Assembly: GCA_013824085.1 (NCBI GenBank)
Contig: PNNF01000003.1
Location: 1 to 64,000 of the forward strand
DNA from: Chlorobiaceae bacterium
GTDB taxonomy: Bacteria > Bacteroidota > Ignavibacteria > Ignavibacteriales > Ignavibacteriaceae
Reading direction: 5' to 3'
DNA length: 64,000 nucleotides
Shown: positions 1 to 9,306 of the stretch, piece after piece
How positions within the stretch are numbered: position 1 is the stretch's first letter
How the letters are laid out: every line of letters begins with the position of its first letter
Program-made: the position numbers and the translations under genes
Notes under the pieces: generated by a model
What the model was told of the DNA's origin: nothing
Database searches by the model: none
The model's input: only the letters and a program-made list of their open reading frames with translations

Positions 1-3
1 CTA

Positions 4-216
4 TCAATTAGTAAGTTTTTTGAAAAAAGGATAACGTGAGCTTGGCAACTGCTTCTCAGTGTTGTTAGGTCTGTATTTAGTAACTGAGTTCCCATATTCA
101 AAAAATCTAAACCAAAGACTTTCGTAAAGAGAATAATAATTACAGGGAGAAACATAAATATATTTTTTATGAATTGCTATCAAATTTCTTAAAATGACAA
201 CTATTTCACTACTATT
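4..216 (-). pseudogene. possible 3' remnant of an unknown coding sequence
   Basis: On the minus strand an open frame of about 70 codons runs without a stop to a TGA at 4-6 and has protein-like composition rich in aromatic residues (for example YESLWFRFFEYGNSV). It has no ATG start; it begins after an in-frame TGA at 217-219, and the only internal candidate is a TTG. This could be the tail of a decayed gene or a chance frame. I do not recognise the family. The rest of 1-458 shows no gene. Confidence 0.25.
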
Positions 217-239
217 TCAACACGCTCCATATTTGAAGC

Positions 240-346
240 ATCTAACAACGTTGAGCTTAACCCGCAGCGTTACCCCATTCTAACAATGGAAGCACCACGC
301 AGATTCATCCTGTGCAATTTAGTCTCACAAGATTCCACCGTTGAGA
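240..346 (-). repeat. GC-rich palindromic element, attC-like
   Basis: This roughly 107-bp stretch is clearly more GC-rich than its surroundings. Read on the minus strand it begins TCTCAAC and ends GTTAGAT, close to the integron attC boxes RYYYAAC and GTTRRRY (six of seven and seven of seven positions). The ends are imperfect inverted repeats (TCTAACAACGTTGAG against TCTCAACGGTGGAA). No integron integrase lies beside it. It may be a stray cassette recombination site or an unrelated palindrome. Confidence 0.3.
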
Positions 347-458
347 ATTAATTTGAAATTTAAAAACATTTTTCAGCATAAGCTGAACAAGGGAATATTT
401 ACTTAAGAATCTAGAGTTGAGATGATGAAAAAAATAACTTTACTTGCACGAAGAATTT

Positions 459-1328
459 CTAAGAATTAAGAAACTCTTTTATAAAAAATGTTGTTGCCTC
501 AGGTTTTTCAAATGGAATTAAATGCCCGCAATTATTTAAAGTTATAATCTTAAAATCAGGATTTAATTGTTTTGCTAACTCACCAATGCCTTTTACTGTC
601 ATATCTGGATGGAGAAGAGTATTTGGTATGAATCGATCATTCTTCGCCAAAATAATTAGCGTATCAGATTTAATATTTTTTAAATTATTGTGAACTGGTT
701 GTTCAAGCAAACCGTAAAGTGAATTGACAACGACTTTTGTAAAGTTATGAAAATTTTTTAGTTCTCTTAATTTTAATCTCTCTTCAATTAAAATCTCAAC
801 ATCGTCAGGAACTATAAAAAAATTAGCAGCATAGCTGGCGCGAATTTGTTTTTCAGAAAGATTAGTAAAACTATTTTCGTTGAAGTTTTTTTTTATCCAT
901 TCTTTATCACTATTTGAAAAAATTTCAATTCCGGCTGGTGCAAGAAGAATCATTTTTTTTACAGTTCCCGGAAAATTTATTTCTGTAGAAAATGAAATTT
1001 GTCCTCCCATCGAGTTCCCAACTAACACTGGATTTTTGAGATTCATTTTTTTGATAAAATTTTTAATAACTTCGGAATAAAATTTTTGATCTGCAGAATG
1101 AGTGCCTGCTACTGACTTTCCATAACCTGGCAAATCAATAGCAAAGCACTTGAAATTATCTTTTAGTTGTGGAATTAATTTTGAAAACGACTGTAAATTT
1201 GTTGCAAGTCCATGAACAAAAATTAATTCATAATCACCGCTTCCATCTTGATGAAAAGCAATTTTTATATTTTTAGAAAGTTCAATCTCTTCAATTGGAA
1301 CAGAGTAAACTATTTCGGGAAACTGCAT
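459..1328 (-). CDS. alpha/beta hydrolase, cytoplasmic
   Basis: This 289-residue alpha/beta-hydrolase-fold protein has no signal peptide, so it probably acts in the cytoplasm on an ester or C-C bond substrate. The oxyanion HG lies at residues 39-40, the nucleophile elbow GNSMGG carries Ser106, Asp231 sits in KNDRFIP and His269 in CGHL, giving a complete catalytic triad. It ends the minus-strand cluster and starts three bases after the stop of the related lipoprotein hydrolase at 1332-2273, so the two are probably co-transcribed paralogues. The exact substrate is not visible; neighbouring CoA-ligase, thiolase and transport genes suggest a carboxylic ester. Confidence 0.85.
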   Translation of the reverse strand: MQFPEIVYSVPIEEIELSKNIKIAFHQDGSGDYELIFVHGLATNLQSFSKLIPQLKDNFKCFAIDLPGYGKSVAGTHSADQKFYSEVIKNFIKKMNLKNPVLVGNSMGGQISFSTEINFPGTVKKMILLAPAGIEIFSNSDKEWIKKNFNENSFTNLSEKQIRASYAANFFIVPDDVEILIEERLKLRELKNFHNFTKVVVNSLYGLLEQPVHNNLKNIKSDTLIILAKNDRFIPNTLLHPDMTVKGIGELAKQLNPDFKIITLNNCGHLIPFEKPEATTFFIKEFLNS

Positions 1329-1331
1329 AAA

Positions 1332-2273
1332 TTATTTAATGAAATCTTTTACGGCATTTGAGAACTCAATCGGTTTTTCAATTTGAATCATATGTCCACA
1401 ATTATCAATTTCAACAATTTTTGAATTTGGAATTTGCTTTGCACCCCATTCAAATATATCTGAAGTAAAACCGGGATTTAAATAAGGATTTGGAATTAGA
1501 CCATCATATTTTCCATAAATCAAAAGTGTTGGGACAGAAATTTTTGAGAGTTTATCAAAAGTTGGTTCATCAAGCATTGCATTTACGGATCTCGTAACAG
1601 TGTAAGCAAACATATCAAAATCTTTTGCGTTTATCATTCTAACTCTTTCTTCCACCATCCATTCCCACTTATCACACCAATTAAAAAAGTTCATTGCAAG
1701 ATTTCTTCTGACACCATCTTCAGTTGTATTTTTTACAGAAGAAACTGTTACAACACTTCTCAACCAATCGCCTTCACCTCTTTCAAATTCTTCAAACCCA
1801 GCGGATGCAACAAGAATTAATTTCTCAAGTTTTTCTGGATATTTTAATGAGTATTTAATCGCTATTTGTCCGCCCATTGAGTGACCTGCTAAAACAAAGT
1901 TATCGATCTTTAATTCTACTACTAATCTATTTATCTGCTCAGCAAAGAATGAAATAGTATAAGGATAATAGTCCTTTTGTGATTTTCCATAGCCCGGAAG
2001 ATCTATAGCTATGACTCGATATTTTTTTGATAATTCTGCAATAGAGTAGCGCCAGAATCCTGCATTACTTGCCAACCCATGCACAAGCAGAATTGTTTTC
2101 TCTCCCTTCCCTTCGTCAATATAAGCGATTGAAGGATTTTCTAATGCTGTTTTAGTAGGATAACCATAGTCGATATCCTTGAACTCAATCGGAGGCAACG
2201 AAGTGTAGAGATAACCAGAGCAGCCGGTTAAACTTATAACTAAAAAAAGAATTGGTACTAAATATTTTTTCAT
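1332..2273 (-). CDS. alpha/beta hydrolase lipoprotein
   Basis: This 313-residue hydrolase has a lipoprotein signal (LTGC, Cys18), so it is probably anchored in the envelope and acts outside the cytoplasm. Residues 63-66 carry the oxyanion HG, GHSMGG holds Ser132, KYDGLIP holds Asp257 and CGHM holds His294. It resembles the cytoplasmic paralogue downstream, especially around DLPGYGKS and the nucleophile elbow. An exported and a cytosolic copy in tandem suggest stepwise hydrolysis of an oligomeric or lipid ester before and after import. That role is inferred from context only. Confidence 0.85.
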   Translation of the reverse strand: MKKYLVPILFLVISLTGCSGYLYTSLPPIEFKDIDYGYPTKTALENPSIAYIDEGKGEKTILLVHGLASNAGFWRYSIAELSKKYRVIAIDLPGYGKSQKDYYPYTISFFAEQINRLVVELKIDNFVLAGHSMGGQIAIKYSLKYPEKLEKLILVASAGFEEFERGEGDWLRSVVTVSSVKNTTEDGVRRNLAMNFFNWCDKWEWMVEERVRMINAKDFDMFAYTVTRSVNAMLDEPTFDKLSKISVPTLLIYGKYDGLIPNPYLNPGFTSDIFEWGAKQIPNSKIVEIDNCGHMIQIEKPIEFSNAVKDFIK

Positions 2274-2282
2274 TTTATACTC

Positions 2283-3845
2283 CTAAAACATTAACCAGCT
2301 TAACGAAGCAAAAATTGCCCACGCATCTTTGGGACGCTGACCATCGTAAGTAACAGCTGGTGAATTGTAAAAATCTCCAAGTTGCATATATCCTGCATTT
2401 AAACCGAGTGTAAGAAAAACTTTTAAGTTGTATTTCATTTCTAAATTTATTTCAGAACCGATATGTGAAGAACCACCTCTTGGTTCCATACTTGAAAATG
2501 CTGTTGCTAATCCAAGTTTCATAAAAAATTTATTAGGAACAAGGTCTCGTGAAATATTTAAGAACCCCGCAATTACACCTAATCCCATATTAGAAATGTC
2601 GTGGACTGCAGAGTAATATCTATTTACAACTTGAGGATCTGGAAAGAGTAGTAATGCTCTGTGTGAGGAATAAATTCCTACAGGTGAACCCCAAACATTT
2701 CCAGTAATCACACTAGTTACCGTTCCGTCATTTCCACCATTGTTGTCGCCTGTTGTAAACAAAGCTTCTGCGGTAATTTTATCGTTAGATGTGAAACCAT
2801 ATTTATAAGAAAGAGAAGCATTAGCAGCAACACCGAAAATATTTGCAAATTTATCTCCTTCTTTGTTTACTGAAATTGTATCTATTGTTCCAAAATTTGA
2901 GATTACAAATCCATCAGCCCACCATCTACCAACAATAAAATCTCTGTTATAAGAGAAATTCGAACCGAGCCAAAAAATATCAGCTTCATATTTTGAGGTA
3001 GGAAGATTTAATCTCAACGCGCCATTATATTCAGCGAGTGTACTGTTTAATCCTTGTCCCAATACAGAAATTCCACCGGAATTTTTTCCTCTATCCCATA
3101 CATACCAAGCAGCGGCACCAACTTCTAATAAAGGTTGAACTCTCGATTCAAGATTGAACATCCATAATGCAACATCATCAGATTCTTGAATGATATTTTC
3201 ATACAATTGATAATATCCAAATCTTGCTTGCGTTGTAGGATTTATACTTTTGAAGATAGTTGCGCCAACACCTTGCGTTCCCCAAAATGCTAATTTAAAT
3301 CCGCTTGTTTGAGTAGTGCTAACAGCAGTAATATTGGGGTCTCGTACATTATCAAAAATTCTTTGTAACCCAATTACTCCATTCCATTTTGCATCTCGTG
3401 GTCTAATCTCAACATTTGCAAGAAGAGTTTGTAAATTTACTTGAGCTGCATTTATGCCTCCTCCCACATTTCCACCAACGCCATAAGCCGCATCGCCCCA
3501 AGTCATATCTATCTTAAATAAACTACGAAAAGTAGCAACTCCATCAAGAATGGAAGGTGTATAAATAAACATCGGAACAAATCTTTGCTCCATGTATGAA
3601 GAAGTTTTTTCATCTGTGTTTGTTGTGTTTGGGCCGAACAGTCGCCCAATTATTTGTCCTCGAAGTAATTCGTTAGTCGGAGCAATATTTGAAGCGGTTG
3701 CTCTACTTAGCCAATAACCAATGAATCGAAATTCTGCTGGCTTGGCTTCTGGAACTTTTTTCAGTTCTGTTGATTCAGAATCTTGCGAAAAAATTGTTCC
3801 ATTAATTAGAAAAAAACATAGAACCAAAAGCAATTCTTTTTTCAT
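2283..3845 (-). CDS. outer-membrane beta-barrel protein, porin-like
   Basis: The product of about 520 residues begins MKKELLLVLCFFLINGTIFSQ, a clear Sec signal. The ATG at 3845 is preferred over the one at 3860 because an AGGTG ribosome-binding site lies just before it. The mature part is rich in Gly, Asn and aromatic residues with alternating patterns typical of beta barrels, and it ends in a short strand finishing ASLSWLMF. I do not recognise a named family. It sits ten bases upstream of the lipoprotein hydrolase and in the same cluster as an inner-membrane symporter, so a role in substrate passage across the outer membrane is plausible. Confidence 0.7.
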   Translation of the reverse strand: MKKELLLVLCFFLINGTIFSQDSESTELKKVPEAKPAEFRFIGYWLSRATASNIAPTNELLRGQIIGRLFGPNTTNTDEKTSSYMEQRFVPMFIYTPSILDGVATFRSLFKIDMTWGDAAYGVGGNVGGGINAAQVNLQTLLANVEIRPRDAKWNGVIGLQRIFDNVRDPNITAVSTTQTSGFKLAFWGTQGVGATIFKSINPTTQARFGYYQLYENIIQESDDVALWMFNLESRVQPLLEVGAAAWYVWDRGKNSGGISVLGQGLNSTLAEYNGALRLNLPTSKYEADIFWLGSNFSYNRDFIVGRWWADGFVISNFGTIDTISVNKEGDKFANIFGVAANASLSYKYGFTSNDKITAEALFTTGDNNGGNDGTVTSVITGNVWGSPVGIYSSHRALLLFPDPQVVNRYYSAVHDISNMGLGVIAGFLNISRDLVPNKFFMKLGLATAFSSMEPRGGSSHIGSEINLEMKYNLKVFLTLGLNAGYMQLGDFYNSPAVTYDGQRPKDAWAIFASLSWLMF

Positions 3846-3914
3846 ATAACACCTCATCAATTAATAAAAGAAGAGAGATTGATTTTTTATTTCAATCTCT
3901 CTATAGAAATCTTA

Positions 3915-4451
3915 TTACTGTTTTACATATTTCTGAATGAAAAAGGGATTTCTAGCTCCAGCAATAGTAGTGCTACCAAAACCTCCTGCAGCTGTAGGAG
4001 CTGAAACTCCGGTTAGTGCTGGAGTGGTTTGAATAACTTCATAAGTCATGTTTGTTCCAAGAATTGCAAATACTCCCTGTGCGATAACAGCTGATGGTGA
4101 AGCTTGATTAAGTGTGATGCTAAAAATCTTTGCTCCCTTTGTTCCTGTTGTTGATAATGTATCAGTATTCGTAGATTCAGTAAATTGATATGTTCCTGTA
4201 AATGTTGTATTAACATTTGCGCTATCAGTTTGAATAGCTGTATAAGTTTTGTTCTCATTAAATGTAGCAACAATTTTCTTTGCTCTAAATGGAGCCATTC
4301 TCAAGCCAAGTGGTATGTTCATTCCTTCAGAAACCCAAGTACCTACTATCGGGTCTGCTGGGGGTGGAGGAAGTATGTCATCTTCTTCTGACTCACACGC
4401 AGTGAAGAAAAGAGAAAATGAAAGTAACGAAAGCAAAAAAAGTTTTTTCAT
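3915..4451 (-). CDS. small lipoprotein, lipocalin-like
   Basis: This 178-residue protein has a lipoprotein signal ending FFTAC (Cys19), followed by an acidic ESEEDD stretch and a proline linker. The segment IVGTWVSEG, then ATFNENKTYTA and TGTYQFTES, follows the pattern of lipocalin-like domains found in many Bacteroidetes lipoproteins (WxS, then F..dGt, then G.Y). It lies between the outer-membrane protein and the acyl-CoA ligase on the same strand. It may bind a small hydrophobic ligand of the pathway; this is inference. Confidence 0.65.
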   Translation of the reverse strand: MKKLFLLSLLSFSLFFTACESEEDDILPPPPADPIVGTWVSEGMNIPLGLRMAPFRAKKIVATFNENKTYTAIQTDSANVNTTFTGTYQFTESTNTDTLSTTGTKGAKIFSITLNQASPSAVIAQGVFAILGTNMTYEVIQTTPALTGVSAPTAAGGFGSTTIAGARNPFFIQKYVKQ

Positions 4452-4477
4452 GATTGATCCTTTTTGTTTATTGATAA

Positions 4478-5995
4478 TTATTTATGTTGATTATGTAATT
4501 CGAGTAACTTTAATTTATTTATTTTTCCTGCATCTGTTTTGGGGATATTGTCTAATATCTCTACATATTTAGGAATCTTATATTTCGCTAAATTTCCCAC
4601 ACAAAAATTTATTATCTCTTCTCTACTTAACTGTTCATTATTTTTAATTACTACAAATGCTTTTCCGACTTCTCCCCATTTAGAATCTGGAACTCCGATA
4701 ACCGCAACTTCTTTAATTGAATTGTGTGTGTAAAGAAATTTTTCAATCTCAGCGGGATAAACATTTTCACCTCCGCTAATGAACATATTTTTTTTTCTAT
4801 CAACTACATAGAAATAATTTTCTTCATCTTTTCTTACTAAATCGCCTGTGTGAAAAAATCCATCTGTAATTGATTTCTTTGTCTCTTCCGCTTTCCCCCA
4901 ATATCCATCAGTAACCACGGGAGATCGCAATAAGAGTTCTCCAACTTCATTCAATTTGCATTCGTTTCCATTATCGTCAATGATTTTCGCTTCGATATAA
5001 AAATTTGGAAATCCGATTGAACCTTTTTTTCTGATTGCATCATCTTGATGTAAAGAAAAACAATTTGGCCCTACTTCAGTTAAACCATATCCTTGTCTGA
5101 TTGGGACATTTTTTTTATGCCAAATATTAATGAGTGGTATTGGCATCGGTGCACCACCAACAATAGCGTAACGCAATGAAGATAAATTTGCAGTTTCAAA
5201 ATTTTTCAAATCTGACATCATCTGTAACATTGTAGGGACGCCAAACATTATTGTAGATTTCTCTTCTTCCATCAACTTTAATATTAACTCTGCATCAAAA
5301 TTCTGAATTAATGTATGAGAAGCGCCGTGCAATAAAAAGGGAGTGAACAAAACATTCCAACCGCCTGTGTGAAAAAATGGGGCATAACTTTGTGTATGAT
5401 CGCTTGAAGTTAGATCAAGCCGAAGTCCTGTATTGATCGCATTCCACATCAACATGCGATGATTAATAATTACGCCCTTCGACAATCCTGTTGTGCCCGC
5501 AGTATAAAGAATCATGCAAACGTCTGATTCACCAAAAGTTTTTTCGGGGATGAATTTATAATCAGTAAAATCATCTATTAAGAAATGTGTAAATTCATTT
5601 ATTGTTTCTGACTGCTCAACTCTCTTTAACGAATTCAATTTTATTACTTCATTCCGATACTCTTCCTCAAACAAAAACAATTTTGGTTGTGCATCATTTA
5701 TTAGTAAATCTAATTCTCTTGCGGTTAATCTAAAATTTAGCGGAACTAAAATTGCTCCACACTTAATCGCTGCTAAAAACAATTGCACAAACTCCGCTCT
5801 ATTCTTTGAGAATACTGCAATTCGATCACCAATTTTTATATTGAAGTTAGTTACAAGATGTGCAGCGAGTGCATTTGTTCTCTCATTAAACTGTTTGAAT
5901 GTCCAGCGCAAATCGCGATTATATTCACGTAGGAAAAATTTGTTAGGTGTATAAACAGCCCATTTAGAGAGCCAATCGGTCTGATAATTAAACAT
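4478..5995 (-). CDS. acyl-CoA synthetase / AMP-dependent ligase
   Basis: This 505-residue ANL-superfamily enzyme activates a carboxylic acid to its CoA thioester with ATP. The P-loop YTAGTTGLSKG, GYGLTEVG, HTGDL, GGENVYPAEIE and the C-terminal PKTDAGKINK (catalytic Lys) are all present, so it should be active. It is closest in style to medium or long-chain fatty acid or aromatic acid ligases; the acid cannot be named. Its start overlaps the end of the symporter gene by eight bases, a strong sign of translational coupling between uptake and activation. Confidence 0.88.
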   Translation of the reverse strand: MFNYQTDWLSKWAVYTPNKFFLREYNRDLRWTFKQFNERTNALAAHLVTNFNIKIGDRIAVFSKNRAEFVQLFLAAIKCGAILVPLNFRLTARELDLLINDAQPKLFLFEEEYRNEVIKLNSLKRVEQSETINEFTHFLIDDFTDYKFIPEKTFGESDVCMILYTAGTTGLSKGVIINHRMLMWNAINTGLRLDLTSSDHTQSYAPFFHTGGWNVLFTPFLLHGASHTLIQNFDAELILKLMEEEKSTIMFGVPTMLQMMSDLKNFETANLSSLRYAIVGGAPMPIPLINIWHKKNVPIRQGYGLTEVGPNCFSLHQDDAIRKKGSIGFPNFYIEAKIIDDNGNECKLNEVGELLLRSPVVTDGYWGKAEETKKSITDGFFHTGDLVRKDEENYFYVVDRKKNMFISGGENVYPAEIEKFLYTHNSIKEVAVIGVPDSKWGEVGKAFVVIKNNEQLSREEIINFCVGNLAKYKIPKYVEILDNIPKTDAGKINKLKLLELHNQHK

Positions 5996-7505
5996 TTTTT
6001 TTATCCTTAACTATCAAGTAATAAATTATTGCAAATAATAATGACGAGAGAATTGCAATTGATGCAGCAACTCCGGGATTTTCTCCCGTAGCTTTTGTAA
6101 AAGGAACTGCAATCTTTCCATAATAAAAACTGAAGTGAACAACTATCGCAATTATAGATGAGAAAATTGGAATTTGTTTCGGAACATTTTTTAGAAACAT
6201 TCCAAACAGAATCGGAACAAATGCTGCAGAGAAATAAGCATAAACTCCATTCTGCGCAAAAATGCCAACACTTAATTTTGGATTAATTAATTGATCATAA
6301 GAAATAATTATTGAGATAAATGCAAAAACAATAATGACGACTTTGTTAGTTAATATTAATGCTGCTGAATTTTTCTTTTCATCTTTTGGAAAATATTTTC
6401 CGAAAAGTGGTTTAATAATATCTGCTGTTGTAGTTGTGGATATTGATTGTATTAATCCTTCCAAAGTTGATATTCCAGCAGAGATTAATCCCAACACAAC
6501 AATTACACCAATGTAAACAGGGAATTCATTCACTACATAAGCTGAGATAACTCCATCCAGAGGAATCATTTTTCCGTCTATAGATAAATCTGGAAATGTT
6601 AAGCGGGCGAAAAGTCCTGCAAACACAACTAAGAAAAAAAGTGATTGCACAAGCACACCAACTATGAGATAACGATTTATATCTTTGTCTGTCTTGAGTA
6701 ATAATGACTTTGTTATTATGTGTGGCTGACAAACAATAGCAACACCAATTACCATTTGAGCAAAAATAATTTCAAAATAATCTCGGAATAAAAAACTTGT
6801 TTCATTTGTAGTTTGAACTAATTTGGGATCAATTGTTCTCAACTGATTTATAAATTCATGAACTCCATTTCTAAAATGATCATATCCAGAACCAAGCAAA
6901 ATGAATGCGACAACAATCATAATAATTGCTTGAACTGTGTTCGTATAGACCATAGAGTTTGCACCACCGAACATCATATATCCAAAAATGAAAACTACTA
7001 TTCCAACTAAAACATAAACCTCATCTACATTTAATGATTTTGATAGTACTTTTGTTAATCCAACACAAATCAATACAATGAATGTTACTAGCAACAACGA
7101 TAAGAAAGCAAAGAACAATGAATATCCTTTACTATTATATCGAGATCCCATCCATTGAGCCATCGTTTGAGCCTTGAAGAAGCTCCCATGTTTTCTAAAT
7201 CCTTTTGTAAGAAGTATAAGCGACAATATTGCTGAGATTGGAAGAACAATTCCATATGAGATAAAAGCGGAGAAACCATAATACGCAATGAAGCCGGGAT
7301 TGATAACAAACGTTGCGGCGCTTGTCATTGAAGCGGCTAAAGACAATCCAACTGCTATTGGCGAGAAGGAGATATTCCCGAGTGCGTAATCATTAATATT
7401 TTTTATTTTGAGTGCGCCACGAACAACAAAATAAATTGTTATACTCATATAAAGAATAATTAAGATCCAAGTAGCAATTATCATTTCGTTTGATGCTATA
7501 TCCAT
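5988..7505 (-). CDS. sodium:solute symporter family protein
   Basis: This 505-residue polytopic inner-membrane protein has about thirteen hydrophobic segments. It matches the SSS family by the N-terminal SLAASMTSAATFVINPG region, the GGANSMVYTNTVQ segment and the later GLISAGISTLEGLIQSIS segment. SSS members use a sodium gradient to import monocarboxylates, proline, sugars and others. The overlapping acyl-CoA ligase gene makes a carboxylic acid the likely cargo. It lies nine bases downstream of the KAS III-like gene in the same cluster. Confidence 0.88.
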   Translation of the reverse strand: MDIASNEMIIATWILIILYMSITIYFVVRGALKIKNINDYALGNISFSPIAVGLSLAASMTSAATFVINPGFIAYYGFSAFISYGIVLPISAILSLILLTKGFRKHGSFFKAQTMAQWMGSRYNSKGYSLFFAFLSLLLVTFIVLICVGLTKVLSKSLNVDEVYVLVGIVVFIFGYMMFGGANSMVYTNTVQAIIMIVVAFILLGSGYDHFRNGVHEFINQLRTIDPKLVQTTNETSFLFRDYFEIIFAQMVIGVAIVCQPHIITKSLLLKTDKDINRYLIVGVLVQSLFFLVVFAGLFARLTFPDLSIDGKMIPLDGVISAYVVNEFPVYIGVIVVLGLISAGISTLEGLIQSISTTTTADIIKPLFGKYFPKDEKKNSAALILTNKVVIIVFAFISIIISYDQLINPKLSVGIFAQNGVYAYFSAAFVPILFGMFLKNVPKQIPIFSSIIAIVVHFSFYYGKIAVPFTKATGENPGVAASIAILSSLLFAIIYYLIVKDKKNV

Positions 7506-7514
7506 TTTATTTTC

Positions 7515-8510
7515 TCAAGTTTTGAAATTCATTTTATAAATCGAACATGCAAATGCTAAACCACCACCAGAGCCCATAAAACAAACTATCTCACCATCTT
7601 TCATTTTGTTTTTTTTTCTTGCGTCATCAAATGCCATTGGAATGCAGGCAGAACCAGTATAACCATATTTACTCATAATTGTATGCGCTCTTGCGTGAGG
7701 AACATTTAATTTGTCGAGTGTTTCCCAAATTGAGTTAATATTAATTTGTGTAAAAAAGTAATGATCAATTTCTGTTGGAGATATTTTAACTCTCTCACAA
7801 CATTTTGTAATCATACTGCTCCAAGTTGCGGGATTAATTTCTTTCGGAATTTTTTTTACAAATTTTAGTAGATGATCTTTGTTTTCGATTAATTCTTTAT
7901 TAATCGGGAAGTGCGTTCCACCCGCGTAAATGCCCATCCAATCAGCATACTGTCCATCTGTATGAAGTAAACTTGTGAGATATCCGACACCATTAGAAGA
8001 TTTAAGAACAACTGCTCCTGCTCCATCTGCAAAAAGTGTAACAGTTTTTTTATCGGTCAGGTCTAAATATTTACTCATTGCATAAACACCAACTACAAGA
8101 ATATGATTATAGTTTTCATCTCCTCTAATAAATTTTGTAGCTACGTCAAGAGCAGTAACGAAGCCCGCACAAGCAGTATTCAAATCGAAAGTGCCACAGT
8201 TTACAGCATTAAGCCGATGTTGTATAATTGACGCAGTTGATGGTGAAATATATTCTGGAGTATCAGTTGCAACAATAATTAAGTCAATATCACTGACTTT
8301 AATATTAGCATTGTTTATTGCACTCACTGAAGCGTTGTATGCTAAATCTGCAGTTGACTCATTTTCGTTGCACCATCTTCTTTCTTCTATTGTCAAATTA
8401 TCTTTTAGCCACGTGTCAACATCTTCATTTAACAATTTATTAAAAAAAGAATTTGGAACAATTTTTTCGGGAACGAAACTCCCTGAACCTATAATAACAG
8501 CATTTCTCAT
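7515..8510 (-). CDS. ketoacyl-ACP synthase III-like protein with altered active site
   Basis: This 331-residue thiolase-fold protein is related to FabH and OleA. The nucleophile is present as Cys114 in NTACAG. The usual HQAN motif reads TQIN at 254-257, replacing the His, and the usual GNTSAAS reads GYTGSAC at 283-289, replacing the Asn with Tyr284. The glycine-rich GSGGGLAF near the end is kept. Known FabH enzymes need Cys-His-Asn for decarboxylative condensation, so this protein probably does another acyl-transfer reaction. It directly abuts the SDR gene and belongs to the acyl-CoA cluster. Confidence 0.8.
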   Translation of the reverse strand: MRNAVIIGSGSFVPEKIVPNSFFNKLLNEDVDTWLKDNLTIEERRWCNENESTADLAYNASVSAINNANIKVSDIDLIIVATDTPEYISPSTASIIQHRLNAVNCGTFDLNTACAGFVTALDVATKFIRGDENYNHILVVGVYAMSKYLDLTDKKTVTLFADGAGAVVLKSSNGVGYLTSLLHTDGQYADWMGIYAGGTHFPINKELIENKDHLLKFVKKIPKEINPATWSSMITKCCERVKISPTEIDHYFFTQININSIWETLDKLNVPHARAHTIMSKYGYTGSACIPMAFDDARKKNKMKDGEIVCFMGSGGGLAFACSIYKMNFKT

Positions 8511-9254
8511 TTATTGAACCAAGCCTCCATCAACACTTAAGACTGCACCATTGATAAATGCTGCTTCGTCTGATGCAAGAAACAAGTAAGCATTTGCGAT
8601 GTCCTCAGGGCTTCCGAGTTTTCCAAGTGGAGTTCTTTCTTTTATTCCATTAAAAAAAGTTTCAGGAATTGTATCGACCATTTCAGTAGCAATAAATCCG
8701 GGCGCAACAGCATTAACATTAATTCCTTTTCTTCCCAATTCTCTCGCCCATACTTTCGTCATTCCAATCAATCCAGATTTCGTAGCCACATAATTTGTCT
8801 GTCCAAAATTTCCATACAATCCAACGATTGAAGACGTATTAATTATCTTTCCTTTTTTTGCGTCAATCATAAAAGCTGCAACAGTTTTTGTGCAATTAAA
8901 AACTCCAGTCAAGTTTACATCAATTACTTCTTTCCATTGCTCTGCTGTCATTTTCATTAGTGATGAGTCACGAGTAATTCCTGCGTTATTAATAAGCACA
9001 TCAATTTTTCCAAATAGATCGATTACTGATTTTGCAGCTGCTTGCACTGATTCTAAACTTGTTACATCAATTTTAAAATATTTAGCAATGCTTCCTTTTG
9101 CGGTAAGTTCTTCAACTAGTTGATTTCCTTTTTGGTCATTCACATCCCAAATAATTACTGTCGCACCTTCTGAAGAAAATTTTGTTGATGCTGATTTTCC
9201 AATGCCTTGTGCTCCCCCTGTTATAATTACAACTTTATTTTCAAATCGTTTCAT
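8511..9254 (-). CDS. short-chain dehydrogenase, FabG-like 3-oxoacyl reductase
   Basis: This 247-residue classical SDR has the cofactor motif TGGAQGIG at its N terminus, NNAG, and the catalytic YVATK (Tyr and Lys), with the C-terminal FINGAVLSVDGG typical of FabG-type enzymes. It would interconvert a 3-oxoacyl and 3-hydroxyacyl thioester or acid using NAD(P)H. Beside a thiolase and an acyl-CoA ligase it may act in 3-hydroxy acid metabolism rather than core fatty acid synthesis. A near-palindrome at 9274-9291, just upstream of its start, may be a binding site for the GbsR regulator of the cluster. Confidence 0.88.
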   Translation of the reverse strand: MKRFENKVVIITGGAQGIGKSASTKFSSEGATVIIWDVNDQKGNQLVEELTAKGSIAKYFKIDVTSLESVQAAAKSVIDLFGKIDVLINNAGITRDSSLMKMTAEQWKEVIDVNLTGVFNCTKTVAAFMIDAKKGKIINTSSIVGLYGNFGQTNYVATKSGLIGMTKVWARELGRKGINVNAVAPGFIATEMVDTIPETFFNGIKERTPLGKLGSPEDIANAYLFLASDEAAFINGAVLSVDGGLVQ

Positions 9255-9273
9255 TTGTCCTTTTGTTTTTTGT

Positions 9274-9291
9274 GTTTGAAAAATTTAAAAC
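9274..9291. promoter_or_regulatory. candidate regulator operator, second copy
   Basis: The 18-bp sequence GTTTGAAAAATTTAAAAC matches 16 of 18 positions of the perfect palindrome upstream of the thiolase gene (11026-11043). It lies 20 bases before the SDR start and just after the GbsR gene. A second, weaker operator inside the cluster is plausible; the sequence is AT-rich, so chance similarity cannot be ruled out. Confidence 0.4.
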
Positions 9292-9306
9292 GTTAATCTC
9301 AAAAAA

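Noticed and set aside
4185-4572. open frames opposite the lipoprotein and ligase genes
   Set aside because: They are antisense shadows of well-supported genes and have no recognisable protein features.
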